The notes under the pieces are model-generated. The model was not told where the DNA came from. It ran no database searches and saw only the letters and a program-made list of their open reading frames with translations. From NCBI RefSeq assembly GCF_014596475.1, contig NZ_MECJ01000038.1, forward strand, positions 62,001 through 126,000: DNA of 64,000 bases, read 5' to 3'. This document shows, piece by piece, positions 49,757-58,249 of this stretch. Each line of letters opens with the position of its first letter. Within the stretch, counting starts at the first letter, position 1. The position numbers and the translations under genes are program-made. The stretch is from Streptomyces sp. CBMA152. Lineage in GTDB: Bacteria; Actinomycetota; Actinomycetes; Streptomycetales; Streptomycetaceae.

Positions 49757-50890
49757 GTGGACCGTGAGCGCGACCGGCTTCAGGCCGTCCTGGAGGCACT
49801 GCCCCGGGCGGCGATCGTGCAGGGCGGCGACGAGCACGTGGTCGCCGTCAACCGTCGCTTCGTCGAGATGTTCGCGCTGGCCGGGCGGGTCGCCTACGCC
49901 CCCGGCGCCCCGCTGGAGCCCGTGGTGGAGGCGGTCCTCGACCACTTCGCCGAGCGCCCGGCCTGGATCGTGGAGGGCACCGCCGCCATCGCCGCGCGCC
50001 GCGTCCACCGCGCCGCCGAGATCGCGCTCACCGACGGCCGGGTCATCCGGCGCGACGTGGAGCCGCTGTACGACGCGGGCGGCGAGCCCTTCGGGTCGCT
50101 GTGGACCGCCGAGGACATCACCGAGGACAAGCGCCGCGAACACGCGCTGCACCGCGACAACGCGGCGCTCGCGGAGCTGGCCCGTCAGCGCAACGAGTTC
50201 CTGGCCTCCGCCTCGCACGAACTGCGCACCCCGCTGACCTCCATCATCAGCTTCTGTGACCTGCTCGCCGACCCCGCCTCCGGCTCGCTCGGCGCCGACC
50301 AGCTGAACTTCCTCGCCGCGATCCGCCGCAACGCCGCCCGCATGGCGGGAGTGATCACCACGCTGATGGACACCACGATGATGCGCGAGCCTCAACTGCG
50401 GCTGGAATTCGGCGAGGTGGACATCGCGCGGATGCTGGAGCACGCGGTGGCCGACCGGATGTCCACACTGACCGGGGCCGGACTGTTCACCGTGCTCAGC
50501 TGTACGCCGGGACCGCCGCTGTACGGGGACGAGCACCGCCTGGAGCACGTGCTCGCCAACCTCCTGGAGAACGCCGCCAAGTTCACCCCGCCCGGCGGGC
50601 GCGTCGCCATCGAGGCCGAGCCGGAGGGCGACACGTGGCGCATCACGGTCGCGGACACCGGGATCGGGGTGCCCGAGCAGTACCGCGAGGAGATCTTCTC
50701 CGGGTTCGTCCGCGCCCCCAACGCCGAGTCGGGCGGCTTCCCCGGCACCGGCCTCGGCCTCACCTTCAGCCGCGACATCGTGCGCCGCCACGGCGGCGAG
50801 CTCTCGGTCGCCGAGGCGCCGGGCGGGGGAGCGCTGTTCACGGTCCACCTGCCGATCACGGGACCCGCGCGTGAGGAGGAGGCGCCATGA
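49757..50890 (+). CDS. PAS-containing sensor histidine kinase
   Basis: 377 residues from GTG 49757; GTG 49733 is eight codons upstream. A TACCGT -10-like element just before 49757 suggests a leaderless transcript. A PAS-like region spans about 5-115 (ALPRAAIVQGGDEHVVAVNRRFVEMF, then GSLWTAEDITEDKRR). HisKA follows with His154 in ASASHELRTPLTS. The ATPase boxes are N (LENAAKF), G1 (DTGIG) and G2 (GTGLGL). There is no transmembrane segment, so it is a cytosolic sensor. It overlaps the response-regulator gene by 4 bp, forming a two-component system. Stimulus unknown. Confidence 0.88.
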   Translation: MDRERDRLQAVLEALPRAAIVQGGDEHVVAVNRRFVEMFALAGRVAYAPGAPLEPVVEAVLDHFAERPAWIVEGTAAIAARRVHRAAEIALTDGRVIRRDVEPLYDAGGEPFGSLWTAEDITEDKRREHALHRDNAALAELARQRNEFLASASHELRTPLTSIISFCDLLADPASGSLGADQLNFLAAIRRNAARMAGVITTLMDTTMMREPQLRLEFGEVDIARMLEHAVADRMSTLTGAGLFTVLSCTPGPPLYGDEHRLEHVLANLLENAAKFTPPGGRVAIEAEPEGDTWRITVADTGIGVPEQYREEIFSGFVRAPNAESGGFPGTGLGLTFSRDIVRRHGGELSVAEAPGGGALFTVHLPITGPAREEEAP

Positions 50891-51585
50891 CCCGGATCCT
50901 GATCGTCGAGGACGACCCCGATGTGGCCACCGCACTGCGTGTGCTGCTCACCCGGGCCGGATACGAGGTGGTGGCCGCCGCCGACGGCCGCGAGGGGCTG
51001 CGGCGCCTCTTCGCCGACGCGCCCGACCTGATGCTGCTCGACATCGGCCTGCCCGGGCTGGACGGCTGGCAGGTCCTGGAGCGCACCCGGGACATGACCG
51101 ACCTGCCCGTACTGCTGCTCACCGCGCGCGGAGCCGAGAGCGACCGGGTGCGGGGGCTGCGGGCCGGGGCCGACGACTATCTGCCCAAACCGTTCGGCAA
51201 CGACGAGCTGGTCGCCCGGATCGAGGCACTGCTGCGGCGCGCCTCCACCTCGCGCTGGGCGGGCACGGCCCAGGACGAGTCACTGCGCCTGGTGCCCGAG
51301 CGGCGCTCGGCGGTCTGGCTCGGCGAGGAGGTACGGCTCAGCGACATCGAGTACCGCCTGCTCCAGGTCCTCGTCCGCAACCGCGGCCGGGTCGTCACCA
51401 CCGACCAGCTCCTCGACCAGGTCTGGGACGACCCGCAGGGCGTCGGCCGCGACCGCGTGAAGTTCGCGGTGCTGCGGGTGCGCCGCAAACTCCAGCAGGC
51501 GGCGGGCAGCCTGGAGACGGACCCGATCGAGGCGGTGCGGGGGATGGGGTATCGGTATCGGGGGGAGGGGGAGGGCGGCGGCTGA
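50887..51585 (+). CDS. OmpR/PhoB-family response regulator
   Basis: 232 residues; the ATG overlaps the kinase stop. The receiver has Asp9/Asp10, phosphoacceptor Asp52 in LLDIGLPG and Lys in LPKPFGND. The C-terminal winged helix runs LSDIEYRLLQVLVRNRGRVVTTDQLLDQVW to VRGMGYRYRG. The GxGYRY end confirms the OmpR/PhoB class. It is the cognate partner of the PAS kinase; target genes unknown. Confidence 0.92.
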   Translation: MTRILIVEDDPDVATALRVLLTRAGYEVVAAADGREGLRRLFADAPDLMLLDIGLPGLDGWQVLERTRDMTDLPVLLLTARGAESDRVRGLRAGADDYLPKPFGNDELVARIEALLRRASTSRWAGTAQDESLRLVPERRSAVWLGEEVRLSDIEYRLLQVLVRNRGRVVTTDQLLDQVWDDPQGVGRDRVKFAVLRVRRKLQQAAGSLETDPIEAVRGMGYRYRGEGEGGG

Positions 51586-51640
51586 GCCGGTGGGTTCGTG
51601 AGCCCTTGAGCTCGTACGGGTCGTACGGCATGCCCGGGTG

Positions 51641-51666
51641 CGGGCCAAGGTCCCGGGCCAAGGTCC
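51641..51666. repeat. 13-bp tandem duplication
   Basis: CGGGCCAAGGTCC at 51641-51653 is repeated exactly at 51654-51666, in the gap after the response-regulator gene. It is probably slippage; function unknown. Confidence 0.7.
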
Positions 51667-51805
51667 CGGGGCGGCGGGGCCGAAAGTCCCGAATCCGTTC
51701 CCCGGCGGGAACCGCAACCGTCGGGCAACCGAGTACCAGCCGGGTGGGCAACGGTCGGCGGCGAGCTTGGTGGACGTCCCCGCCGGTCCGTCCCTGGAGC
51801 TCTCC

Positions 51806-52939
51806 GTGTCCGCCCTGCCGCCCCGCAGCATCGCCGTCGTCCTCGGTACCCGCCCCGAGCTGGTCAAGCTGACCGAGCTGATCCGCCTCCTCGGGCCCGC
51901 CGCGCATGTCGTGCACACCGGTCAGCACTACGACGAGGAACTGTCCGGCCGCTTCCTGACCGACCTCGGCATCCCCGACCCGACGTACCTCACCGGCATC
52001 GGCGGACAGCCGCGCGCGGTGCAGATCTCCGCGGGCCTCGCCCAGCTCGACGCGCTGTTCCTGGCCGAGCCGCCGCTCGCCGTGGTCGTCCAGGGCGACA
52101 CCAACGCCGCCCTCGCCGGGGCGCTCGCCGCCAACGCCCGCTCGATCCCGCTCGTGCACGTCGAGGCCGGGCTGCGCAGCCACGACCGGAACATGCCCGA
52201 GGAGCACAACCGGGTCCTGATCGACCGGCTCGCCGACGTGCTGTGCGCGGCGACGCCGGAGAACCGGGAGAACCTGCTGGCCGAGGGCGTCCGCGCCGAC
52301 CTCGTCGACATCACCGGCAACACGGTGGTCGAGGCCGTCCACAGCCAACTCCCCTCCAGCGACGAGCGGTTCGCACACCTGGAGCGTCTCGGCCTCACCC
52401 CTGACGGCTTCGTCCTGGCCACCGTCCACCGCCCCGAGAACACCGACGACCCGGCGGCCCTGCGCGCGATCCTCACCGAGCTGGCCGCGCTCGCCGCCGA
52501 GGTGCCGGTGGTGCTCCCGCTCCACCCGCGCACCCGGGCCCGTATCGAGGCGGCGGGCCTCGTCGAGCTCCTCGCCCCGCTGCGGGTGACCCGGCCGCTC
52601 GGCTACCGCGACTTCCTGGCCCTCGCCCGGCACGCGGCCCTGCTCGTCTCCGACTCCGGGGGCGTCCAGGAGGAGGTCACCGTACTCGGCCGCCCGCTGG
52701 TGGTGGTCCGCAACTCCACCGAACGCCCGGAGGCCATGGCCGACTTCGCGACCCTGGTCGCGCCCGGTCCTGAGCTGGGGCGTGCGGCGCGTGCGGCGCT
52801 GGCGCTGGGTGCGGGTGGGCGTGCCCGGCTTGCCGCGTTGCCGAGCCCGTTCGGAGACGGGCTCGCGTCGCGGCGGATCGTGGCGCTGCTGGGCCGTCTT
52901 GTGTCGTCGCGCGAGACGACGTACGCGGCCGCGGCCTGA
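51806..52939 (+). CDS. wecB: UDP-N-acetylglucosamine 2-epimerase (non-hydrolysing)
   Basis: 377 residues from GTG 51806, chosen because GGAG lies six bases upstream and this gives normal family length; the frame is open 56 codons further upstream. Motifs: VVLGTRPELVKLTEL, HTGQHYDEELSGRF, VVQGDTNAALAGALAA, HVEAGLRSHDRNMPEEHNRVLIDRLAD, and LVSDSGGVQEEV. It interconverts UDP-GlcNAc and UDP-ManNAc for cell-wall or polysaccharide synthesis. The membrane glycosyltransferase 152 bp downstream may use the product. Confidence 0.92.
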   Translation: MSALPPRSIAVVLGTRPELVKLTELIRLLGPAAHVVHTGQHYDEELSGRFLTDLGIPDPTYLTGIGGQPRAVQISAGLAQLDALFLAEPPLAVVVQGDTNAALAGALAANARSIPLVHVEAGLRSHDRNMPEEHNRVLIDRLADVLCAATPENRENLLAEGVRADLVDITGNTVVEAVHSQLPSSDERFAHLERLGLTPDGFVLATVHRPENTDDPAALRAILTELAALAAEVPVVLPLHPRTRARIEAAGLVELLAPLRVTRPLGYRDFLALARHAALLVSDSGGVQEEVTVLGRPLVVVRNSTERPEAMADFATLVAPGPELGRAARAALALGAGGRARLAALPSPFGDGLASRRIVALLGRLVSSRETTYAAAA

Positions 52940-53016
52940 CGGTCGCCTGGTTCTTCTGCTGCGGGCCGGTTGTGGCTGGTCGCGCCCCGCGGCGGAGCCG
53001 CAGATGTCACAGCCCC

Positions 53017-53034
53017 GCGCCCCTTAAGGGGCGC
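53017..53034. repeat. 18-bp perfect palindrome in intergenic repeat module
   Basis: GCGCCCCTTAAGGGGCGC is fully palindromic. The surrounding 52970-53050 (TGGCTGGTCGCG, then CCCCGCGCCCC) is a reverse-oriented relative of the 54590 module. Such GGGGCGCGGGGAACTGCGCGACC-type modules recur between genes in many Streptomyces genomes (from memory). Confidence 0.6.
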
Positions 53035-53091
53035 ACGCGCGCCCCACTCGTACGGGCCCCCTGCCACCGCATCTCCACTGAAAGACTTCCC

Positions 53092-54420
53092 GTGTTCTCC
53101 AGCCTGCTCATATTCCTCTTCCCCTTCGCCCTCTTGACCTGTTTTCTCCTCTACTGGGCCGGGGCTCGGCGCTCGTATGTGCGTCGGCCGCCGACGGAAG
53201 CCGGTGACCCGGCCGCCCTGGACTGGCACTTCTTCGTGCCGTGCCGGGACGAGGAAGCTGTTGTCGGGACTACGGTCGCGCAGCTGCGAGGGGACTTTCC
53301 TGCCGCGCATGTCTGGGTGATCGACGACGACAGTGACGACCGGACCGGTCTGATCGTCGCCGCGCTCGCGGAGGACGACCGGCGGGTTCATCTCGTACGC
53401 CGGGTGCGTCCGGAGGCCCGTACGGGCAAGGGGGACGCGCTCAACGCGGCGTACGACCAGCTCGGTGAGTTCCTGCCGGAGGGGGTCGACCGGGGCAGGG
53501 TCGTCGTGTGCGTCGTGGACGCCGACGGGCGGCTCGACCCGCGTGCCCTCGAACTCGTCTCGGGACCGGAGGCGTTCGGGGACCCGGAGATCGGCGGGGT
53601 GCAGGTCGGGGTGCGGATGCGCAACGTCGACGACCCTCGGCCGCTGCCGGAGCGGGGACGCGTCCGGAACGCGTTCGCCCGGCTGCTCGTGCGCGTCCAG
53701 GACATGGAGTTCGCGGTCTCCAACGCGGGCATGCAGCTGCTGCGTCGCCGTACGGGTTCCGTGGGGCTCGGCGGGAACGGCCAGTTCACCCGGCTCTCCG
53801 CGCTCGACCGGATCGCGGACGCCGAGCGGCGCCCGTGGCAGCGCGGTGCGCTCCTGGAGGACTACGAACTCGGCCTGCACATGATCCTCGCGGGCTTCCG
53901 GATCACGCACATCGCCGACACCTGGGTCTCCCAGGAGGGCCTGCCGCACGCACGCCGGCTGCTGACGCAGCGGACGCGCTGGGCGCAGGGCAACTTCCAG
54001 TGCGTGCGCTACGCCCCGCGCATCATCTCGTCGCGCCACTACAGCGGGCGCGGTGTGCTGGAGACGCTGTACACGTTCTGCCAGCCGGTCGCGCATCTGC
54101 TCACGCTCGCGCTGAGCGTGGCGATGCTGGTGCTCGGCGGTCTCGGTTCGCTGGTGCTGTGGCCGCTCACGCTGATCCTGGCGGCGCTGGCGATCGGCCC
54201 GTTCGTGCTGTGGGGCCCGGTCTACCGCCGCGACCACGCCCCGGACGCGTCCCGCCTGACCGCGCTGTTGTGGGGCGTTGCCCTGTGGCTGTACGCGTAC
54301 CACCTGTTCATCGTCTCGGCCCGCGCCTTCGTCCGCATGGCCCGGGGCCGCAACGGCTGGGCCAAGACCCGCCGCAACGCGGAGCGGGCGACGTCGGGAC
54401 CGGTGGCCCTGGAGGCGTAG
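53092..54420 (+). CDS. membrane glycosyltransferase, GT2 family
   Basis: 442 residues from GTG 53092 with GAAAG upstream. An N-terminal transmembrane helix (SSLLIFLFPFALLTCFLLYW) precedes a cytosolic GT2 domain: DDDSDDRT (nucleotide site), VDADGRLD (DxD), LLEDYELGLHM (catalytic base) and the QRTRWAQGNFQ QxxRW motif. Two or three C-terminal helices (LTLALSVAMLVLGGLGSLVL onward) follow. The architecture resembles cellulose/hyaluronan-type processive synthases. With WecB upstream, an exported amino-sugar polysaccharide is plausible. Confidence 0.88.
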   Translation: MFSSLLIFLFPFALLTCFLLYWAGARRSYVRRPPTEAGDPAALDWHFFVPCRDEEAVVGTTVAQLRGDFPAAHVWVIDDDSDDRTGLIVAALAEDDRRVHLVRRVRPEARTGKGDALNAAYDQLGEFLPEGVDRGRVVVCVVDADGRLDPRALELVSGPEAFGDPEIGGVQVGVRMRNVDDPRPLPERGRVRNAFARLLVRVQDMEFAVSNAGMQLLRRRTGSVGLGGNGQFTRLSALDRIADAERRPWQRGALLEDYELGLHMILAGFRITHIADTWVSQEGLPHARRLLTQRTRWAQGNFQCVRYAPRIISSRHYSGRGVLETLYTFCQPVAHLLTLALSVAMLVLGGLGSLVLWPLTLILAALAIGPFVLWGPVYRRDHAPDASRLTALLWGVALWLYAYHLFIVSARAFVRMARGRNGWAKTRRNAERATSGPVALEA

Positions 54421-54792
54421 CCGCCGGGCGCCGCGTACGGCTGGCGCCGAGTCGCCGTCCGCTACGACTGGCGCCGGGCCGCCGCCCACTCCGGCTTGTG
54501 CCGGGCCATCGCCCACCCCGGTTGCTGCCGCCCCCCGCCTCGGCGGACTGTCGTCCGTTCCGCCCGCCGCTGGGCTGCGACCCGAAGGGGCGCAGTTTCA
54601 GGGGCGCGGGGAACTGCGCGACCAGCCCCGCACGGTCCGCAGCCGAGCGCTTGCCCGCGAACGGGGCGCGGATAGGAGGAACGGTGGCCCGGGACGGGGT
54701 GCCGCTGTGCCCGCCCGTGCCGCCCCTAGCGGCACGCACGCCCACAGCGGCGGCAACAGAGGGCGGCGGCAGCCACAGCGGCGGCGTGCCGC
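54421..54792. other. 372-bp intergenic region with Streptomyces repeat module
   Basis: No supported gene. It contains a GGCGCCG-rich repetitive start. At 54580-54640 sits the GGGGCGC-AGTTTCA-GGGGCGCGGGGAACTGCGCGACC repeat module, in which GCGCAGTT (54590-54597) and AACTGCGC (54612-54619) form an 8-bp stem. It may end the GT2 and Tex transcripts. Confidence 0.6.
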
Positions 54793-57147
54793 TTAGCGGC
54801 GACCCTTCGGGTCCAGCAACCCCGCCTTGCGGAGGGCGTCTGCCATTGCGCCGTTCGCGGGCGGGGGCGTCTGGCGACTGCGGTCGCCGCCACCGCCACC
54901 CCGCCGCTGCTGGCGCTGCTGCGGAGGTCGCCCACCACGCTGCTCCCGCTTCTGCTCGCCGCCCGAGGCGTTCGCGTCGTCGTCCAGCCGCAGCGTCAGC
55001 GAGATCCGCTTCCGTGGGACATCGACGTCCATGACCTTCACCTTGACGATGTCGCCCGGCTTCACGACCTCGCGAGGGTCCTTCACGAACTTGTTCGAGA
55101 GGGCCGAGACATGCGCGAGGCCGTCCTGGTGCACGCCGATGTCGATGAACGCGCCGAACGCCGCCACGTTCGTCACCACGCCCTCCAGGACCATCCCGGG
55201 CTCCAGGTCGCCGATCTTCTCGACGCCCTCCTTGAAGGAGGCGGTCTTGAAGGCGGGGCGGGGGTCGCGGCCCGGCTTCTCCAGCTCGCGCAGGATGTCG
55301 GTGACCGTCGGCAGACCGAAGGTCTCGTCGACGAACGAGTCCGGCCGCAGCGACCGCAGCACCGCCGTGTTGCCGATCAGCGCCGCGACCTCGCTGCCCG
55401 AGGTCTTCACCATCCGCCGCACCACCGGGTACGCCTCGGGGTGCACGCTGGAGGCGTCCAGCGGGTCGTCGCCGCCCCGGATGCGCAGGAAGCCCGCGCA
55501 CTGCTCGTACGCCTTGGGGCCCAGGCGCGCCACGTCCTTGAGCGCCCTGCGGGAGCGGAACGGGCCGTTGGCGTCGCGGTGCGCCACGATGTTCTCGGCG
55601 AGCCCGGCGCCGATGCCGGAGACCCGCGAGAGCAGCGGCGCGGACGCGGTGTTGACGTCCACCCCGACGCCGTTCACACAGTCCTCCACGACCGCGTCGA
55701 GCGAGCGGGAGAGCTTCACCTCGGACAGGTCGTGCTGGTACTGGCCGACGCCGATCGACTTGGGGTCGATCTTCACCAGTTCGGCGAGCGGGTCCTGGAG
55801 GCGGCGCGCGATGGAGACCGCGCCGCGCAGCGACACGTCCATGTCCGGCAGCTCCTGGGAGGCGAACGCCGAGGCCGAGTACACCGAAGCGCCCGCCTCG
55901 GAGACCATCACCTTGGTGAGCTTCAACTCCGGGTGCTTGGTGATCAGTTCACCCGCGAGCTTGTCCGTCTCGCGGGACGCCGTGCCGTTGCCGATGGCGA
56001 CGAGCTCGACCGCGTGCTCCTTGGCGAGCCGCGCCAGCTTGGCGATCGCCTCGTCCCACCGGTTCGCCGGGACGTGCGGATGGATCACGTCCGTCGCCAC
56101 GACCTTGCCGGTCGCGTCGACGACGGCCACCTTCACGCCCGTACGGAACCCGGGGTCCAGGCCCAGCGTCGCGCGCGTACCGGCCGGGGCGGCCAGCAGC
56201 AGGTCGCGCAGGTTGGACGCGAAGACCCGTACCGCCTCGTCCTCGGCGGCCGTCCGCAGCCGCAGCCGCAGGTCGATGCCGAGGTGGACCAGGATCCGGG
56301 TGCGCCAGGCCCAACGGACCGTGTCCGCCAGCCACTTGTCGCCCGGGCGGCCCCGGTCGGCGATGCCGAAGCGGCGCGCCACCATGTTCTCGTACGCGGA
56401 GGGCCCGGGCGTGTCGGACGGCTCCTCGGGCTCCAGGACGAGGTCCAGGACCTCCTCCTTCTCGCCGCGCAGCATGGCGAGGACACGATGCGAGGGCAGT
56501 GCGGTGAAGGGCTCGGCGAAGTCGAAGTAGTCGGCGAACTTGGCGCCCGCCTCCTCCTTGCCGGCGCGCACCTTCGCCGCGAGCCGGCCCTTGGTCCACA
56601 TCCGCTCGCGCACCTCGCCGATCAGGTCGGCGTCCTCGGAGAAGCGCTCGGTGAGGATGGCGCGGGCGCCCTCCAGGGCGGCCGCCGGGTCGGCGACGCC
56701 CTTGTCGGCGTCGACGAACGCGGCCGCCGCCGCGAGCGGTTCGACCGACGGGTCGCCGAGCAGCCCCTCGGCCAGCGGCTCAAGGCCCGCCTCGCGCGCG
56801 ATCTGCGCCTTGGTGCGCCGCTTGGGCTTGAAGGGCAGATAGATGTCCTCCAGGCGGGCCTTGGTGTCGGCGGCCAGGATCTGCCGCTCCAACTCCTCGG
56901 TGAGCTTGCCCTGCTCCCGTACGGAATCGAGGACGGACGCCCGGCGCTCCTCCAGCTCGCGCAGATACCGCAGCCGCTCCTCCAGGGTGCGCAGCTGGGC
57001 GTCGTCGAGCATCTCGGTCGCTTCCTTGCGGTAGCGCGCGATGAACGGCACGGTCGACCCGCCGTCGAGCAGCTCGACGGCGGCCTTCACCTGCCGCTCC
57101 CGTACGCCGAGTTCCTCGGCGATCCTGCCTTCGATGGACGTCGTCAC
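54793..57147 (-). CDS. tex: Tex-family RNA-binding transcription accessory protein
   Basis: 784 residues from GTG 57147. Family marks: N-terminal HTH-like IEGRIAEELGVRERQVKAAVELLDGGSTVPFIARYRKE, YLPFKPKRRTKA, the YqgF-like core (ATLGLDPGFRTGVKVAVVD, AIGNGTASRETDKLAGEL), and the helix-hairpin-helix region VGVDVNTASAPLLSRVSGIG. A C-terminal S1 domain follows (GMVLEGVVTNVAAFGAFIDIGVHQDGLAHVS). The extreme C-terminus is Gly/Arg/Gln-rich. Tex binds nucleic acids and RNA polymerase and affects gene expression and stress tolerance. Single gene. Confidence 0.95.
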   Translation of the reverse strand: MTTSIEGRIAEELGVRERQVKAAVELLDGGSTVPFIARYRKEATEMLDDAQLRTLEERLRYLRELEERRASVLDSVREQGKLTEELERQILAADTKARLEDIYLPFKPKRRTKAQIAREAGLEPLAEGLLGDPSVEPLAAAAAFVDADKGVADPAAALEGARAILTERFSEDADLIGEVRERMWTKGRLAAKVRAGKEEAGAKFADYFDFAEPFTALPSHRVLAMLRGEKEEVLDLVLEPEEPSDTPGPSAYENMVARRFGIADRGRPGDKWLADTVRWAWRTRILVHLGIDLRLRLRTAAEDEAVRVFASNLRDLLLAAPAGTRATLGLDPGFRTGVKVAVVDATGKVVATDVIHPHVPANRWDEAIAKLARLAKEHAVELVAIGNGTASRETDKLAGELITKHPELKLTKVMVSEAGASVYSASAFASQELPDMDVSLRGAVSIARRLQDPLAELVKIDPKSIGVGQYQHDLSEVKLSRSLDAVVEDCVNGVGVDVNTASAPLLSRVSGIGAGLAENIVAHRDANGPFRSRRALKDVARLGPKAYEQCAGFLRIRGGDDPLDASSVHPEAYPVVRRMVKTSGSEVAALIGNTAVLRSLRPDSFVDETFGLPTVTDILRELEKPGRDPRPAFKTASFKEGVEKIGDLEPGMVLEGVVTNVAAFGAFIDIGVHQDGLAHVSALSNKFVKDPREVVKPGDIVKVKVMDVDVPRKRISLTLRLDDDANASGGEQKREQRGGRPPQQRQQRRGGGGGDRSRQTPPPANGAMADALRKAGLLDPKGRR

Positions 57148-57245
57148 GATCCCGTACCGCCTTCTCGATGAGCTTGAGGCGCCATTGTGGCAGGCGGCAC
57201 CGACAATCGCCGATCAGCCCTTGCCGGGTCGGTCCCCGGACAGGG

Positions 57246-58109
57246 TCATCCCTTGCCGGTCAGGTCCGCCGGGAACGCGCCCGCCGCCAGGGCCGTCATC
57301 AGGAAACCCCGGGCGAGCTCGGTCAGCCGGGCCACGTCCGCCTCGCCGAGCAGTGCGTACGGGGCGAGGTCGAGTCGGTCCGTGCGGTCCTCGACTGCCT
57401 CCCGCAGCGCCGTGCCCGCCGCGGTCAACTCGCCGTCGGCGTCCAGGAGTCCGCGCTCGCGCAGCCGGGCGGCCGCCGCGTCCCAGTCCGCGCGCCGCCA
57501 GCCGCGCGTGCCGATGATCCAGCGCGGGGCCATGCCCTTGCCGGTGGCGGTGTGGCTGACCAGTGCCTCCAGCGGGTCGAGCTCCGCGTCGAGCAGCGCC
57601 ATCAGGTGGCCGTCGCCCCGGTGCTCGCGCAGCAGCGTCGCCGCGTGCCAGTACGCCAGGTGCGGCTCCTCGGGCACCGGCAGGTCGGCGTGGGCGGCGT
57701 ACAGCGGCCGGGCGTGCCGCGTGCAGCCCTCGGTGGCCCGCAGCGCGAGCTGCGCCGCCTCGGCCATCTCGTCCGAGGCCACCGTCTCCTCGCCGAGGAG
57801 GCGCCGCAGCGTGCTGTCGGTGGCCCGCAGCCGGGCGGCGAGCACGTCCTCGGGGGACGCGATGTCCCACACCGCCGGTACGTGCCGGGCGACGAGCTCG
57901 TGGTTGAAGTTGTAGAAGGTGGCGGTGATCGTGCTGGGGCCGACCGCGCCGAGCGCGGCGGCGCGGCCCGCGAAGTAGGCGGCGCGCGGGTCCTCGATAC
58001 CGATCCCCGCGAGCTCCTTGTCGTAGTCGGGGGAGAAGTAGACCGTCGAGTGCAGCGGGTTGATGGAGTTGTGGCAGCGGCGGCCGGCGCGCGGCGGGAG
58101 AGACGTCAT
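57246..58109 (-). CDS. SCO6745-family protein (winged-helix-like, uncharacterised)
   Basis: 287 residues from ATG 58109. The pattern INPLHSTVYFSPDYDKELAGIGIEDPRAAYFAGRAAALGAVGP, FYNFNHELVARHVPAVWDIASPEDVLAARL and the C-terminal RGWRRADWDAAAARLRERGLLD is the SCO6745 family, also called SalK-like, known only from actinobacteria. The C-terminal third looks like a winged helix that could bind DNA. It has a TetR-like palindrome 11 bp upstream. Confidence 0.8.
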   Translation of the reverse strand: MTSLPPRAGRRCHNSINPLHSTVYFSPDYDKELAGIGIEDPRAAYFAGRAAALGAVGPSTITATFYNFNHELVARHVPAVWDIASPEDVLAARLRATDSTLRRLLGEETVASDEMAEAAQLALRATEGCTRHARPLYAAHADLPVPEEPHLAYWHAATLLREHRGDGHLMALLDAELDPLEALVSHTATGKGMAPRWIIGTRGWRRADWDAAAARLRERGLLDADGELTAAGTALREAVEDRTDRLDLAPYALLGEADVARLTELARGFLMTALAAGAFPADLTGKG

Positions 58110-58119
58110 GCCCGCAGGT

Positions 58120-58135
58120 TACCGACTGGTCGGTA
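58120..58135. promoter_or_regulatory. TetR-type palindromic operator TACCGAC-TG-GTCGGTA
   Basis: Perfect 7-bp arms (58120-58126 and 58129-58135) with a 2-bp centre, 11 bp before the SCO6745-like gene. The size and spacing match TetR-type operators. No TetR gene is in the window. Confidence 0.6.
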
Positions 58136-58249
58136 CGTCGTGAACCCCCGGTCGGACCTCCAGTCCGTACGGCATGAACCTCCACGCATTCCATGGCAGG
58201 AAAGGTGGGATGCTCGTCATTGCAGACATGGCGGGCACCCCGAAGAATC

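Noticed and set aside
51638..51805. 56-codon N-terminal extension of WecB
   Set aside because: Low-complexity, includes the 13-bp tandem repeat, and a better GGAG-GTG start at 51806 gives family length.
53017..53034. Intrinsic terminator
   Set aside because: A loop-free 18-bp palindrome within a repeat module; more likely a repeat than a functional terminator, although it could form a cruciform or hairpin.
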